From a virus: a DNA stretch of 36,646 nt. The notes below the pieces were generated by a model. The model saw only the letters and a list, made by a program, of their open reading frames with translations. It ran no database searches and was not told the DNA's origin. A program made the translations under genes and the position numbers. Below, one piece after another: positions 36,591 through 36,646 of this stretch (position 1 is its first letter; every line of letters begins with the position of its first letter). The stretch spans positions 1 to 36,646 of the IMG/VR virus record IMGVR_UViG_3300005264_000096; one strand, 5' to 3'.

Positions 36591-36646
36591 AAAAACATGA
36601 AAGTTAAAATTACAAAAGTAGAATTTAGAAAAGAGGTTGAAACAAA
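36543..36646. repeat. Right copy of the 104-bp terminal direct repeat
   Basis: This is an exact copy of bases 1-104. The ATG at 36597 is the start codon of the gene annotated at 55, so the partial reading frame here is the same gene and not a second one. Removing one copy gives a 36,542-bp circle in which the rightward early operon is continuous from 36243. Confidence 0.95.

Noticed and set aside
1-36646. tRNA genes, rRNA genes and CRISPR repeats
   Set aside because: No cloverleaf-like segments or regularly spaced identical short repeats with unique spacers were seen; the repeats present are decamers, LRR units and attC-like sites.

Overview
The window is a complete, circularly closed tailed-phage genome. 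Its first and last 104 bases are identical, so the unique length is 36,542 bp. The DNA is AT-rich, the promoters are of the Bacteroidota type (TTTG/TTG, 19-20 bp, TAnnTTTG), and many genes overlap by ATGA or TAATG. The host is therefore probably a member of the Bacteroidota, perhaps a flavobacterium. No rRNA, tRNA, CRISPR array or insertion sequence was seen.

Layout. (1) 36.16 kb through the junction to 6.4 kb, rightward: a recombination and early operon with a YqaJ exonuclease, a DnaA domain IV-like protein, a Rad50-like ATPase, an HNH protein, a small lipoprotein and a small membrane protein. (2) 6.5-10.2 kb: an ASCH protein, a PAPS-reductase-like plus ParB-like pair (IbrA/IbrB type), then small and large terminase. 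(3) 10.4-13.2 kb, rightward: an accessory block built like an integron cassette array. (4) 13.9-31.8 kb: a Mu-like head module (gp36, portal, gpF, gpG, ClpP-type protease/scaffold, capsid) and a contractile tail (DUF2586 sheath, tube, frameshifted chaperone, short tape measure, hub, spike, wedge). A leucine-rich-repeat tail protein and a TM/coiled-coil protein complete it. (5) 33.5-32.1 kb, leftward: a second cassette block in the opposite orientation. (6) 36.0-33.7 kb, leftward: NinG, a replication-initiator-like protein with a candidate origin, and unknown genes. The two outer operons diverge from a control region at 36.09-36.22 kb. The late operon and the leftward operon meet at a two-way terminator at 31.83 kb.

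The most notable content is the pair of cassette blocks. In six cassettes a 9-base box at the gene's 5' side (GTTNNNNNN) is exactly the reverse complement of the box after its stop codon (NNNNNNAAC). Between most neighbouring cassettes lies an imperfect palindrome of attC form. No integrase is encoded, so these look like phage-borne clusters of attC sites. Both blocks end against the same 89-bp sequence.

A second system-level signal is a set of 10-bp-phased GTTAA decamers. They sit just upstream of the -33 box at early promoters, but over the start site and start codon of the protease/capsid transcript. This suggests one regulator with opposite effects on the two classes of promoter.

I recognised no integrase or transposase, no DNA polymerase or helicase, and no endolysin, so lifestyle and lysis mechanism remain open.
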